Shown here piece after piece: positions 1 through 5,927 of a stretch of DNA of 6,667 bases. The DNA comes from Caldilineae bacterium. Lineage in GTDB: Bacteria; Chloroflexota; Anaerolineae; J102. Within the stretch, counting starts at the first letter, position 1. Every line of letters starts with the position of its first letter. Where the stretch lies: contig DUEQ01000289.1 of NCBI GenBank assembly GCA_011192085.1, positions 1-6,667 of the forward strand. The letters are read 5' to 3'. A program made the translations under genes and the position numbers. The notes beneath the pieces were generated by a model, which was not told the DNA's origin, did not search any database, and saw nothing but the letters and a program-made list of their open reading frames with translations.

Positions 1-328
1 CAGGCTTTAAATGCCATTTACCCTGACGGAATTTCATCGCCGATACAATCTCATAAAGCGCAAGGTCTCCGTCATCAAGACGCCAAGTGCCCACGGTCTC
101 GCGGCCAATGTTGGCCATAATGGGAGAACGTGCAAGTTCGGACCACTTACCAAACGCCCTGGGATGGACGTCCAATGCGCCCCACACCGATTGGTAGGCC
201 AAGACGCCTGAACGCCACAAGACAACGATGGCATCGGGCTGCCACTGTTGCATGATCGTCTTCATCTGGGTGAGTCCGGCGTGAATCCCGCGCTCCACAT
301 CCTGCGGTGTTTCAGTCATTGCATCCAT
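1..328 (-). CDS. Unrecognised protein, N-terminal part (runs off left edge)
   Basis: An open frame on the minus strand starts at ATG 328-326 and stays open to the window edge, giving about 109 codons with no stop. I do not recognise the family. The product looks protein-like: an N-terminal stretch rich in Met, Gln and Glu, then a hydrophobic strand-like segment around WQPDAIVVLWRSG (about residues 34-46), then mixed polar and aromatic sequence. A GGAAG lies 5 nt before the ATG and could be the ribosome binding site. ATG 319-317 and an upstream TTG are alternative starts, and an in-frame TGA about 100 nt upstream bounds the frame. The PDAIV...RSG segment loosely recalls the strand of phosphoribosyltransferases, but this is too weak to assign. 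GC content appears lower than in the genes to the right. Just upstream (about 365-425, minus strand) a different frame also reads plausibly, so an N-terminal frameshift is possible. Confidence 0.5.
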   Translation of the reverse strand, partial: MDAMTETPQDVERGIHAGLTQMKTIMQQWQPDAIVVLWRSGVLAYQSVWGALDVHPRAFGKWSELARSPIMANIGRETVGTWRLDDGDLALYEIVSAMKFRQGKWHLKP

Positions 329-545
329 AATCGCTTCCAAAATACTGGCATGGGTAGAGTCATTGAGTCCGCCAGAAGACCATCGGGCGTCCGCTTCGCC
401 ACCCAGCCTAGGCGTCCGTTGGCATCATTCTATCACGTTCTTACATAGAGGAAAATAATGCTTCTACAGTGCAAGAAAAAGAATGGACTGAATCAGATGC
501 GGAGCTATCTCCATCCATCTTCACTTCCCGACGGTGAAAACCTGC
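329..545. other. Region with no supportable gene
   Basis: I see no intact gene between the minus-strand ORF start and the LuxR remnant. On the plus strand a purine-rich GAGGA (447-451) precedes an ATG at 458. The frame it opens runs straight through the LuxR-like sequence in the wrong frame and has no recognisable features, so I do not call it a gene. On the minus strand a TAGAAT-like hexamer lies near 427-432 and could be a -10 element for the left-edge gene, but no convincing -35 accompanies it. Confidence 0.4.
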
Positions 546-695
546 CAGGGGCTGACGAATCGGGCCATTGCCGATCGCCTTCTACTCAGCGAGAAGACGG
601 TGCGCAACCACGTCTCCAACATCTTCAGCAAATTGCAGGTGGCCGACCGGGCCGAGGCCATCGTGCGGGCAAGGGACGCGGGATTGGGGAATTAG
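546..695 (+). pseudogene. Orphan LuxR/NarL-type HTH C-terminal fragment
   Basis: One plus-strand frame, ending at TAG 693-695, reads as the C-terminal half of a LuxR/NarL helix-turn-helix domain. It contains [19 protein letters not shown], then the recognition-helix pattern [11 protein letters not shown], then [18 protein letters not shown] and the stop. Family knowledge: this domain normally follows a receiver, sensor or ATPase region and begins with a segment like LTxRExEVLxLIA, about 10-15 residues before the first residue seen here. None of that is present. Upstream of about 546 the same frame reads unrelated sequence to a TGA at 489-491, with no ATG and no ribosome binding site; GTG 534-536 is the only candidate start. 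I interpret it as the tail of a regulator whose front was lost by deletion or rearrangement. It is unlikely to be expressed as a functional regulator. Confidence 0.75.
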
Positions 696-723
696 GGGCG
701 CAAATCTTTTTCAAACGGTTCTC

Positions 724-732
724 TGCTATACT
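724..732 (+). promoter_or_regulatory. Possible extended -10 promoter for the radical SAM gene
   Basis: TATACT at 727-732 matches the sigma-70-type -10 consensus at five of six positions, and TGC directly in front makes an extended -10 (TGN). A T-rich stretch lies at 705-712, but no good -35 hexamer is found at 16-18 nt. This is the best promoter candidate upstream of the radical SAM gene. Transcription from about 739 would give a leader of about 210 nt that includes the heptamer hairpin. The assignment rests on motif match and position only. Confidence 0.35.
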
Positions 733-810
733 AAAAGCAAGCATCCCGGGTCATGGCCCGTCAATACCAATGAAAATGCCGACGGCCAGATTAGCGCGGG
801 AAGCCAGGGC

Positions 811-867
811 CGTGAAACGTGATGCGTGATGCGTAAAGTCCTCACGTTTCACGCATTACGTTTTACG
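811..867. repeat. Inverted heptamer-repeat hairpin (CGTRADR units)
   Basis: Four 7-nt units at 811-838 follow the consensus CGTRADR: CGTGAAA, CGTGATG twice, then CGTAAAG. After one spacer base, four more units at 840-867 read the same consensus on the opposite strand. Pairing 811-834 with 844-867 gives a 24-bp stem with one T-T mismatch (830/848), three G-T pairs and a 9-nt loop (835-843). It lies 83 bases before the radical SAM start codon, inside the probable leader. No T-run follows, so it does not look like a simple intrinsic terminator. Short heptanucleotide tandem repeats are known in other bacteria (for example the STRR repeats of cyanobacteria). The likeliest reading is a dispersed repeat of this genome. 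Confidence 0.75.
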
Positions 868-937
868 TTCGTTGCAACTACGCCCAACGTGGGTTTCGAG
901 ACGCCTTTGCAAATGGAATGAATGCTATTCACGGAAC

Positions 938-944
938 AGGAGGT
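938..944 (+). promoter_or_regulatory. Ribosome binding site fixing the radical SAM start
   Basis: AGGAGGT, a near-perfect Shine-Dalgarno sequence, lies 5 nt before ATG 950-952. It decides the start in favour of 950 over the in-frame ATG at 872, which has no such site and sits directly after the heptamer hairpin. Confidence 0.85.
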
Positions 945-949
945 CAACC

Positions 950-2086
950 ATGTCCGAGAAAGTCATCACCCTCGCTGAGTACCTGGACAGCATGACTGTC
1001 CCCGGCGAGTTATACGAGAAACTGGATGACAACATGGTGCGCTGTTACGCGTGCGGCCTGCGCTGTAAAATCAAGGATGGCCGCCGCGGGGTGTGCCAGG
1101 TGCGCTTCAACAAGGGGGGCGTGCTCTATGTGCCCTTCGGCTACGCCGCGGGCATCCAGTCCGACCCCATCGAGAAAAAGCCCTTCTTCCACGTGTTGCC
1201 GGGCGCGGACGCGCTCACCTTCGGCATGCTGGGCTGTGACATGCACTGCGATTATTGCCAAAACTGGCTCACCTCCCAGGCGCTGCGCGATCCCGCGGCC
1301 GGGACTTTGCCCATGCCCATCACCGCGAAGGAGATGGTAGGGTTGGCCTTGAAGTCGGGCGCGAAGGCCGTGGTCAGCTCCTACAACGAGCCCCTTATCA
1401 CCAGCGAATGGGCGGTGGCCGTGTTCAAGGAGGCCCGCAAGCACGATCTCATCTGCGGCTACGTCTCCAACGGTAATGCCACGCCCGAGGTGCTGGACTA
1501 TCTCCGTCCCTGGGCGCAGATCTACAAGATCGACCTCAAGACCATGGATGATAGGAAGTGCCGGCAGCTCGGCGCGCCCCTGAAGAACATCCTGGATGGC
1601 ATCAAGCTGGTGTATGAGCGGGGCTTCTGGCTGGAGATCGTGACGTTGCTGGCGCCTCACTTCAACGATTCCGAGGCGGAAATCCGGGAGGCGGCGGAGT
1701 TCATCGCCTCCATCTCGCCCGACATCCCCTGGCACATCACCGCATTCCACCCCGATTACAAGATGAAGGATCGCGGTCCTACTCAGGCTCGCAAGCTGCT
1801 ACGAGCGGCGGAGATCGGCAAGGAGGCCGGGTTGCACTTCGTCTATCTGGGCAACCTGCCGGGCCAGGTCAAGGAATTCGAGAACACCTATTGCCCCCAC
1901 TGCGGCGAATTGTTGGTGGAGCGTCGCGGCTATCTCATCAGCGACTACCGCATCGCCGATGAGGGGACCTGCCCCAAGTGCAGCGCCGCGATTCCGGGCG
2001 TGTGGCACAAAGCGGCCAAAGACGCGCCCGTGGCCCATGGCCTTACCAATTGGTTTGCCCGCCGGCCCCGCGTCGTCAGGCCGTGA
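950..2086 (+). CDS. amrS: AmmeMemoRadiSam system radical SAM enzyme
   Basis: A 378-residue radical SAM protein, full length for the family, resembling pyruvate formate-lyase activating enzymes. Residues 32-49 carry the N-terminal cysteine cluster (C32, C35, C39, C49) typical of this group. The radical SAM iron-sulfur motif is CDMHCDYC (C96, C100, C103: CX3CX2C), followed by QNW as expected. It is preceded by EKKPFFHVLPG, characteristic of the AmmeMemoRadiSam radical SAM enzymes. Conserved barrel segments include SYNEP (144-148), YVSNG (171-175) and KIDLKT (193-198). The C-terminus has a zinc-ribbon-like pair, CPHC (315-318) and CPKC (341-344). The family is named for frequent association with AMMECR1- and MEMO1-type proteins; as far as I know its substrate is not settled. 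Neither partner is encoded here, so they must lie elsewhere or be absent. The gene stands alone, convergent with the minus-strand run. A longer start at 872 would add 26 unconserved-looking residues and is rejected. Confidence 0.9.
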   Translation: MSEKVITLAEYLDSMTVPGELYEKLDDNMVRCYACGLRCKIKDGRRGVCQVRFNKGGVLYVPFGYAAGIQSDPIEKKPFFHVLPGADALTFGMLGCDMHCDYCQNWLTSQALRDPAAGTLPMPITAKEMVGLALKSGAKAVVSSYNEPLITSEWAVAVFKEARKHDLICGYVSNGNATPEVLDYLRPWAQIYKIDLKTMDDRKCRQLGAPLKNILDGIKLVYERGFWLEIVTLLAPHFNDSEAEIREAAEFIASISPDIPWHITAFHPDYKMKDRGPTQARKLLRAAEIGKEAGLHFVYLGNLPGQVKEFENTYCPHCGELLVERRGYLISDYRIADEGTCPKCSAAIPGVWHKAAKDAPVAHGLTNWFARRPRVVRP

Positions 2087-2133
2087 CCGCGTAACGGGCA
2101 GGTTGTCGCAAAGCATGTTCACAAGAGAAAGCG

Positions 2134-2181
2134 TCCTCCCTCCCCTGAAAATGGGCGCAGCGAGTTTCGGGGGAGGGAGGG
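2134..2181. repeat. Long palindrome between convergent genes
   Basis: CCTCCCTCCCCTGAAA at 2135-2150 pairs with TTTCGGGGGAGGGAGG at 2165-2180. That is a 16-bp stem with one G-T pair, extendable by a T-G pair at 2134/2181, around a 14-nt loop. It begins 48 bases after the radical SAM stop, in the gap where two converging genes end. It could stop transcription from either side. No clear T-run follows on the plus strand; a pyrimidine-rich CTTTCTCTT follows on the minus strand. The C/G-run arms and structured loop also suit a dispersed palindromic repeat. Confidence 0.65.
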
Positions 2182-2240
2182 GGAAGGGGCGACAATGCAC
2201 GGCAAACGCATATGCCACCTTTTGTCTGTCGCTCAGCTCA

Positions 2241-2276
2241 AAGGTCATGTCTTGTTGCGAAAGCTATCGTGACCTT
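2241..2276 (-). terminator. Possible hairpin at the end of the AI-2E/PerM-type gene
   Basis: AAGGTCATG (2241-2249) pairs with CGTGACCTT (2268-2276), a 9-bp stem with one G-T pair and an 18-nt loop. It overlaps the stop codon of the minus-strand membrane protein gene. On the minus strand the stem is followed by only a few T residues, so termination is possible but weakly supported. Confidence 0.3.
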
Positions 2277-3573
2277 CGACGCTTGACGCCTCATCCTCGG
2301 GCGCGTGCTGGCTGAGCAGGCTGGCTCGCTGTTTCCAACGATACCATCGTTCTCGCAGCGTGGGCCCGCGGGTCTGGGCCAGGCGGGCCTGCTCCTCCTC
2401 GAAGGGAATGGGAAAAGGGTCCAGGTCTAAGATCTTGGCGTGGGCGTATTGAAAGATGACCTTCAACGTGGCCAGCGTGGGCGCGGCCAGGAAGATGCCC
2501 AAAATGCCCGCGAATTTCGCACCGATGACCACGCCCACCAAGACAATCATGGGATGCAGCTCCAAAGCGCTGCCCATGATGCGGGGTACAATCAGCGCAT
2601 TTTCCAATTGCTGGATGACGATGTAGACGCCCAGGGTGATGAAGGCGAAGGTGACGTTGCTGACAGGGAGGACGGAGGAGCCCTGAGCCAGGGCCAGGAT
2701 GACCGCGGGCACCGCGGCGATGATGGGGCCGATGGTGGGCACCGCTTCCATGATCCCGGCAATAATGGCCAGGGCCAGGGCGCTGGGCAGGCCGATGATG
2801 AGTCCCACCATCAGCGTCAGCGCGCCGATGACCAGCGACAGCATCAACTGGCCTCGGAAGAACGCCTGCCACACCCGGTTGATGCGATGCCCCAACTCGC
2901 TGATCTCGGGCAGATACTCGGGCTTGACCAGGGATTTGGCCCAGGGTTTCAGCCGATGGCCATCGACCGTGATGTAAAAGATGTAGAAAATCATCAGGAA
3001 GATGGAGAACATGAGGGAGACCATCCGGCTGACCAGGGCGGTGAGAAAGCCGGAGAGGCTGCCCAACAGGCCCGTGGCCGTGGTGATGGCCTGCTGGATA
3101 GCGTTGAGCAGCACATCGGGCGAAGGCAGGATCACCCCCTCTTCGCTCAAATTCAGCCCCTGTTCCAACTCTAGCAGGAGATCAGTCATGTCGAACTCGA
3201 ATCCCCACAGCCGGATGACGCGCGAGTTTTGCAACCAGAGGTCAAGCAAGTCCAGCCCGCGCAAGGTGGCGTTCATCATATCATGGAACAGGGTGGTGAA
3301 TTGGGAAAGCAACAGGGGGAAGAGCACCGCGGGGATGACCAGCAAGAGGCCCAGAGCCAGGAAGATGGCGAGGATCGCGGCCAGAGCTCGGGGCGTTTTG
3401 TGGTCATGCAGCCAGTTCACCAGAGGTTGCAACAGATAGGCCAGCAGCGCGGCGACAACCAGCCATGATAGGGCCGACCGGGCGTAGTAAACCAGGACGG
3501 TGCTCACCACGATGATGCCGAAAATGGCCCAGCGTTTCGTTTCCAGCGACCAGCGAGGCGTGGCGTTTGTCAT
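2245..3573 (-). CDS. AI-2E family transporter (PerM-type membrane protein)
   Basis: A 442-residue polytopic membrane protein of the AI-2E transporter/PerM family (Pfam PF01594 type). Hydrophobic segments lie at about 15-30, 33-54, 62-90, 183-202, 242-262, 265-296, 304-325 and 341-374, fitting the usual eight-helix plan with a soluble region between the third and fourth. Family hallmarks are visible: EAVPTIGPIIAAVPA (276-290), QQLENALIVPRIMG (321-334) and LHPMIVLVGVVIGAK (339-353). A hydrophilic tail follows from about 381. Members export autoinducer-2 in some bacteria, but others act in ion or proton exchange, so the substrate cannot be given. The frame is open further upstream to 3750, but that extension would overlap nadE and reads unlike a membrane-protein N-terminus; ATG 3573-3571 places the first helix normally. 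No strong ribosome binding site precedes it. It lies 121 bases after nadE on the same strand. Confidence 0.9.
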   Translation of the reverse strand: MTNATPRWSLETKRWAIFGIIVVSTVLVYYARSALSWLVVAALLAYLLQPLVNWLHDHKTPRALAAILAIFLALGLLLVIPAVLFPLLLSQFTTLFHDMMNATLRGLDLLDLWLQNSRVIRLWGFEFDMTDLLLELEQGLNLSEEGVILPSPDVLLNAIQQAITTATGLLGSLSGFLTALVSRMVSLMFSIFLMIFYIFYITVDGHRLKPWAKSLVKPEYLPEISELGHRINRVWQAFFRGQLMLSLVIGALTLMVGLIIGLPSALALAIIAGIMEAVPTIGPIIAAVPAVILALAQGSSVLPVSNVTFAFITLGVYIVIQQLENALIVPRIMGSALELHPMIVLVGVVIGAKFAGILGIFLAAPTLATLKVIFQYAHAKILDLDPFPIPFEEEQARLAQTRGPTLRERWYRWKQRASLLSQHAPEDEASSVEGHDSFRNKT

Positions 3574-3650
3574 GATGGCGAAGTCCAATAGAGGGATGTG
3601 CGGGATGGCGTGGCGCAGCGGTGCGGTTGAACGACAGATATATCGGTAAA

Positions 3651-3698
3651 GGCGATAGAGGATGGTGGTGTGGAGGCAAGCTATCGCCCATCCTCTAT
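3651..3698 (-). promoter_or_regulatory. Two competing hairpins at the nadE 3' end
   Basis: Two stems share bases. Stem A pairs 3655-3665 with 3688-3698 (11 bp, perfect; loop 22 nt). Stem B pairs 3651-3658 with 3681-3688 (8 bp, perfect; loop 22 nt). They compete for 3655-3658 and 3688, so both cannot form together. Stem A overlaps the nadE stop codon. The position, between nadE and the downstream membrane protein gene, suits partial termination, RNA end protection or attenuation. No strong T-run follows. The pairings are seen directly; the role is inferred. Confidence 0.4.
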
Positions 3699-5467
3699 TC
3701 CAAGCCAGGCCGATAATGATTGGTAATGGGCAGGCGGCGGTCTTTGCCAAAGGCCCGCACGGTGATCTTCACCCCCGGCGCGGCCTGACGCCGCTTGTAT
3801 TCGTTGCGGTCCACCATGCGGACGATCCGTTCCACCAGCGCCGGGGCGTAGCCCGCGGCCGCGATCTCGGCCGGACTGCGGTCCTCTTCGATGTACATTT
3901 CCAGAATGGCGTCCAGGATGGGATAGGGGGGCAGGCTGTCGGTGTCGAGCTGGTTGGGCCGCAGCTCCGCGCTGGGAGGTTTGATGATGACGCTTTCGGG
4001 GATGATAGCCCGCCCGGCCTGCGCGTTGCGCCAGCGGGCCAGCTCCCACACCAGGGTCTTGGGCACATCCTTGATGACGGCAAAGCCGCCCGCCATATCG
4101 CCGTAGAGGGTGGCGTAACCCACCGCGTTTTCGCTCTTATTGCCCGTGCTCAGCAACAGCCAACCGAATTTGTTGGAGAGGGCCATGAGGATGACCCCGC
4201 GCAGCCGGGCCTGGATGTTCTCCTCGGCCACGTTGAACTCAGTGTTCTGGAAGGGGCGGTCGGGCGGTCCGTTCAGGGTCTCTAGCATGGCCGCGAAAGG
4301 CTTTTCGATGGGCACGGTGAGGAAGCGGATGCCCAGATTATCAGCGAGCTGGCGGGCGTCGCTCTTGGAATGTTCGGAGGAGAAGCGGGAGGGCATGCTC
4401 ACCCCTACCACGTTCTCCGCCCCCAACGCATCCACGGCAATCGTCGCGGTGAGCGAACTGTCGATGCCGCCGCTGAGGCCCAACACCACCTGCCGGAAGC
4501 CATTCTTCCGTACGTAATCGCGAGTTCCCAACACCAGAGCCTGGTACACCTCGCCCACCGGGTCGGGCGCGGGATGGATGTCGCTCGCGCGCGCCAGTTG
4601 GGCCTTGGGCAGCCCCCGGCTGATGCGTTTGCCCGAGAGGGTGCGAAACGTCTCGCCCTCCTCGGTCAGCGCCCACAGGGTCTCCCGGTTCTGTCGATAG
4701 CGGGGGTCGTGCAGGCGGCGGCGGAAGACCTCGTCCAGGTCGATGTCCACCACCAAGAGGCCTTCTTCGAACATGGGGCCGCGGGCCAGCAGGCGGCCGT
4801 CGGGCCCAAATACCAGGCTGCGTCCGTCGAACACCAGTTCATCCTGGCCGCCCACCAGGTTGCAATAGGCCACGAACGCGACATTGTCCATCGCACGCGT
4901 GCGCATCATGCGCTCGCGCGCGGCGCCCTTGCCCCGGGCGTAGGGCGAGGCCGAGATGTTCAGCAGCAGCTCCGCGCCCATGAGCGCCTGCCATTGGGGC
5001 GGTCCGCCCGGATACCAGATATCCTCGCAGATGCTCAGCCCGACGCGATCCCCTGCCAGATCAAACAGCAGGGTCTCTTTTCCCGCGCCGAAGTAGCGAT
5101 TCTCGTCGAAGACGCCGTAGTTGGGCAGATAATGTTTGGGATAGATGCCCAGAAGCTGGCCGTCCTGGATGAAGGCGGCCGCGTTGAAGAGGTCGTAGTG
5201 GTTGGCGATGGGCAGGCCCAGGGCCGCGGTCAGGCCCGCGGTTGCAGGCAACAGGTCATCCAGCGCCTGCCGCGCGGTCGCGATGAAGTCAGGCTTGAGC
5301 AGCAGATCTTCGGGCGGATAACCGGTGATGGTCAGCTCGGGGAAGAGAACGAGATCGGCTCGCTCCTCGCGGGCTTTCTCCAACCTGTCGCGGATTTTTT
5401 GTGCGTTGCCCTCGATATCGCCGACGATGACGTTGATCTGGGCCAGGGCAAGGCGTAGAATGCGCAT
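3695..5467 (-). CDS. nadE: NAD+ synthase, glutamine-hydrolysing
   Basis: A 590-residue two-domain enzyme, the normal length of glutamine-dependent NAD+ synthetases. It makes NAD+ from nicotinic acid adenine dinucleotide, ATP and glutamine, the last step of cytoplasmic NAD+ synthesis. Residues 1-270 form the nitrilase-type glutaminase domain with the Glu-Lys-Cys triad visible: E44 in LFPELTITGYPPEDL, K111 in YPKHYLPNYGVFDE, and C147 in LSICEDIWYPGG. Residues about 300-590 form the synthetase domain. It has the ATP-binding P-loop SGGIDSS (332-338), ENIQARLRG (416-424), LSTGNKSENAVGYATLYGD (439-457), the KDVPKTLVWELARW segment (466-479) and PPSAELRPNQLDTDSLPPYP (497-516). ATG 5467-5465 gives the usual N-terminus MRILRLALAQINVIVGD, although no clear ribosome binding site precedes it. 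The decarboxylase remnant lies 82 bases upstream on the same strand. Nothing looks damaged. Confidence 0.97.
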   Translation of the reverse strand: MRILRLALAQINVIVGDIEGNAQKIRDRLEKAREERADLVLFPELTITGYPPEDLLLKPDFIATARQALDDLLPATAGLTAALGLPIANHYDLFNAAAFIQDGQLLGIYPKHYLPNYGVFDENRYFGAGKETLLFDLAGDRVGLSICEDIWYPGGPPQWQALMGAELLLNISASPYARGKGAARERMMRTRAMDNVAFVAYCNLVGGQDELVFDGRSLVFGPDGRLLARGPMFEEGLLVVDIDLDEVFRRRLHDPRYRQNRETLWALTEEGETFRTLSGKRISRGLPKAQLARASDIHPAPDPVGEVYQALVLGTRDYVRKNGFRQVVLGLSGGIDSSLTATIAVDALGAENVVGVSMPSRFSSEHSKSDARQLADNLGIRFLTVPIEKPFAAMLETLNGPPDRPFQNTEFNVAEENIQARLRGVILMALSNKFGWLLLSTGNKSENAVGYATLYGDMAGGFAVIKDVPKTLVWELARWRNAQAGRAIIPESVIIKPPSAELRPNQLDTDSLPPYPILDAILEMYIEEDRSPAEIAAAGYAPALVERIVRMVDRNEYKRRQAAPGVKITVRAFGKDRRLPITNHYRPGLE

Positions 5468-5549
5468 GGCGGCGTGGGGAAATGGTGGGGTGGGCGGGCG
5501 CGTGTTGTGAGCGCCTATTCAGGGAGTGGGAAATAACGGTCTTACTTTT

Positions 5550-5914
5550 TCACGATCTGTTCGCCTCGGACGGCTCGATGAAACCCTCCACCAGATTCAG
5601 CACTAACTCCTTCAGATCGCCTCGATTGGGAAGCGCGCCCATGTACGGCATCATGGGCGCGGTGCGCTGGGGCAGGCCCCCGCCCCCGCTTCGAACTTGC
5701 GCAGGCTGGGAAAGGCGGTGGGATTCAGGGCGTTTTCGGAGAAGAAGCGGGCGTAGGCTGCTTCGGCCACCCGGTGCACATCCTCCCCGGCGTAAAACAC
5801 GAGGCTGAAGACGCGCCCCTCGCGCCAACGCACGTCCTGGCCGCGGGCCGCTTCCATCTGGCGAAACAGGTCGGATTCAGAGAGGCCGTTGGGGGGTAGG
5901 GGACGAATGGGCAC
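5550..5914 (-). pseudogene. PLP-dependent decarboxylase (S1P lyase-like), internally deleted
   Basis: Two pieces of one gene lie in different minus-strand frames. The N-terminal piece (5914 to about 5690) reads LPPNGLSESDLFRQ, then DVRWREGRVFSLVFYAG, EAAYARFFSENALNPTAFPS and LRKFE. This is the expected start of a group II PLP-dependent decarboxylase or sphingosine-1-phosphate-lyase-like protein. The C-terminal piece (about 5672 to TGA 5552-5550) reads MMPYMGALPNRGDLKELVLN and resembles the extreme C-terminus of the same family. Such proteins are usually about 450-500 residues, so roughly 350-400 residues are missing, including the PLP-binding lysine. The junction lies in a GC-rich run near 5672-5690 and shifts the frame; reading on from the N-terminal piece ends at TGA 5653-5651. 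GTG 5914-5912 is my start choice, 13 nt after the stop of the preceding gene. A TTG at 5959 is also in frame but would overlap that gene. A misassembly could look the same as a real deletion. Confidence 0.75.
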
Positions 5915-5927
5915 GATCTGGCGGGGT

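Noticed and set aside
458..829. Plus-strand open frame of 123 codons with a GAGGA upstream
   Set aside because: It crosses the LuxR-like fragment in the wrong frame and shows no recognisable features of its own, so the open length is probably incidental in GC-rich DNA.
811..867. CRISPR array
   Set aside because: The units are 7 nt, contiguous and inverted, with no spacers, and no cas genes are nearby.
872..949. 26-residue N-terminal extension of the radical SAM protein
   Set aside because: There is no ribosome binding site at 872, while AGGAGGT stands 5 nt before ATG 950. The extension reads unlike the family.
1010..1750. Long minus-strand open frame opposite the radical SAM gene
   Set aside because: It is an antisense shadow of a clearly recognised gene and shows no family features.
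2440..3174. Plus-strand open frame opposite the AI-2E/PerM-type gene
   Set aside because: It is a highly charged Gln/Asp/Gly-rich shadow of a membrane-protein gene and has no plausible function.
3574..3750. 59-residue upstream extension of the AI-2E/PerM-type protein
   Set aside because: It would overlap the end of nadE and adds sequence unlike the family's N-terminus. ATG 3573 puts the first membrane helix where expected.
4370..5458. Plus-strand open frame of 362 codons opposite nadE
   Set aside because: nadE on the other strand has complete catalytic motifs. The plus-strand frame is a codon-bias shadow rich in His, Gln and Ala without domains.
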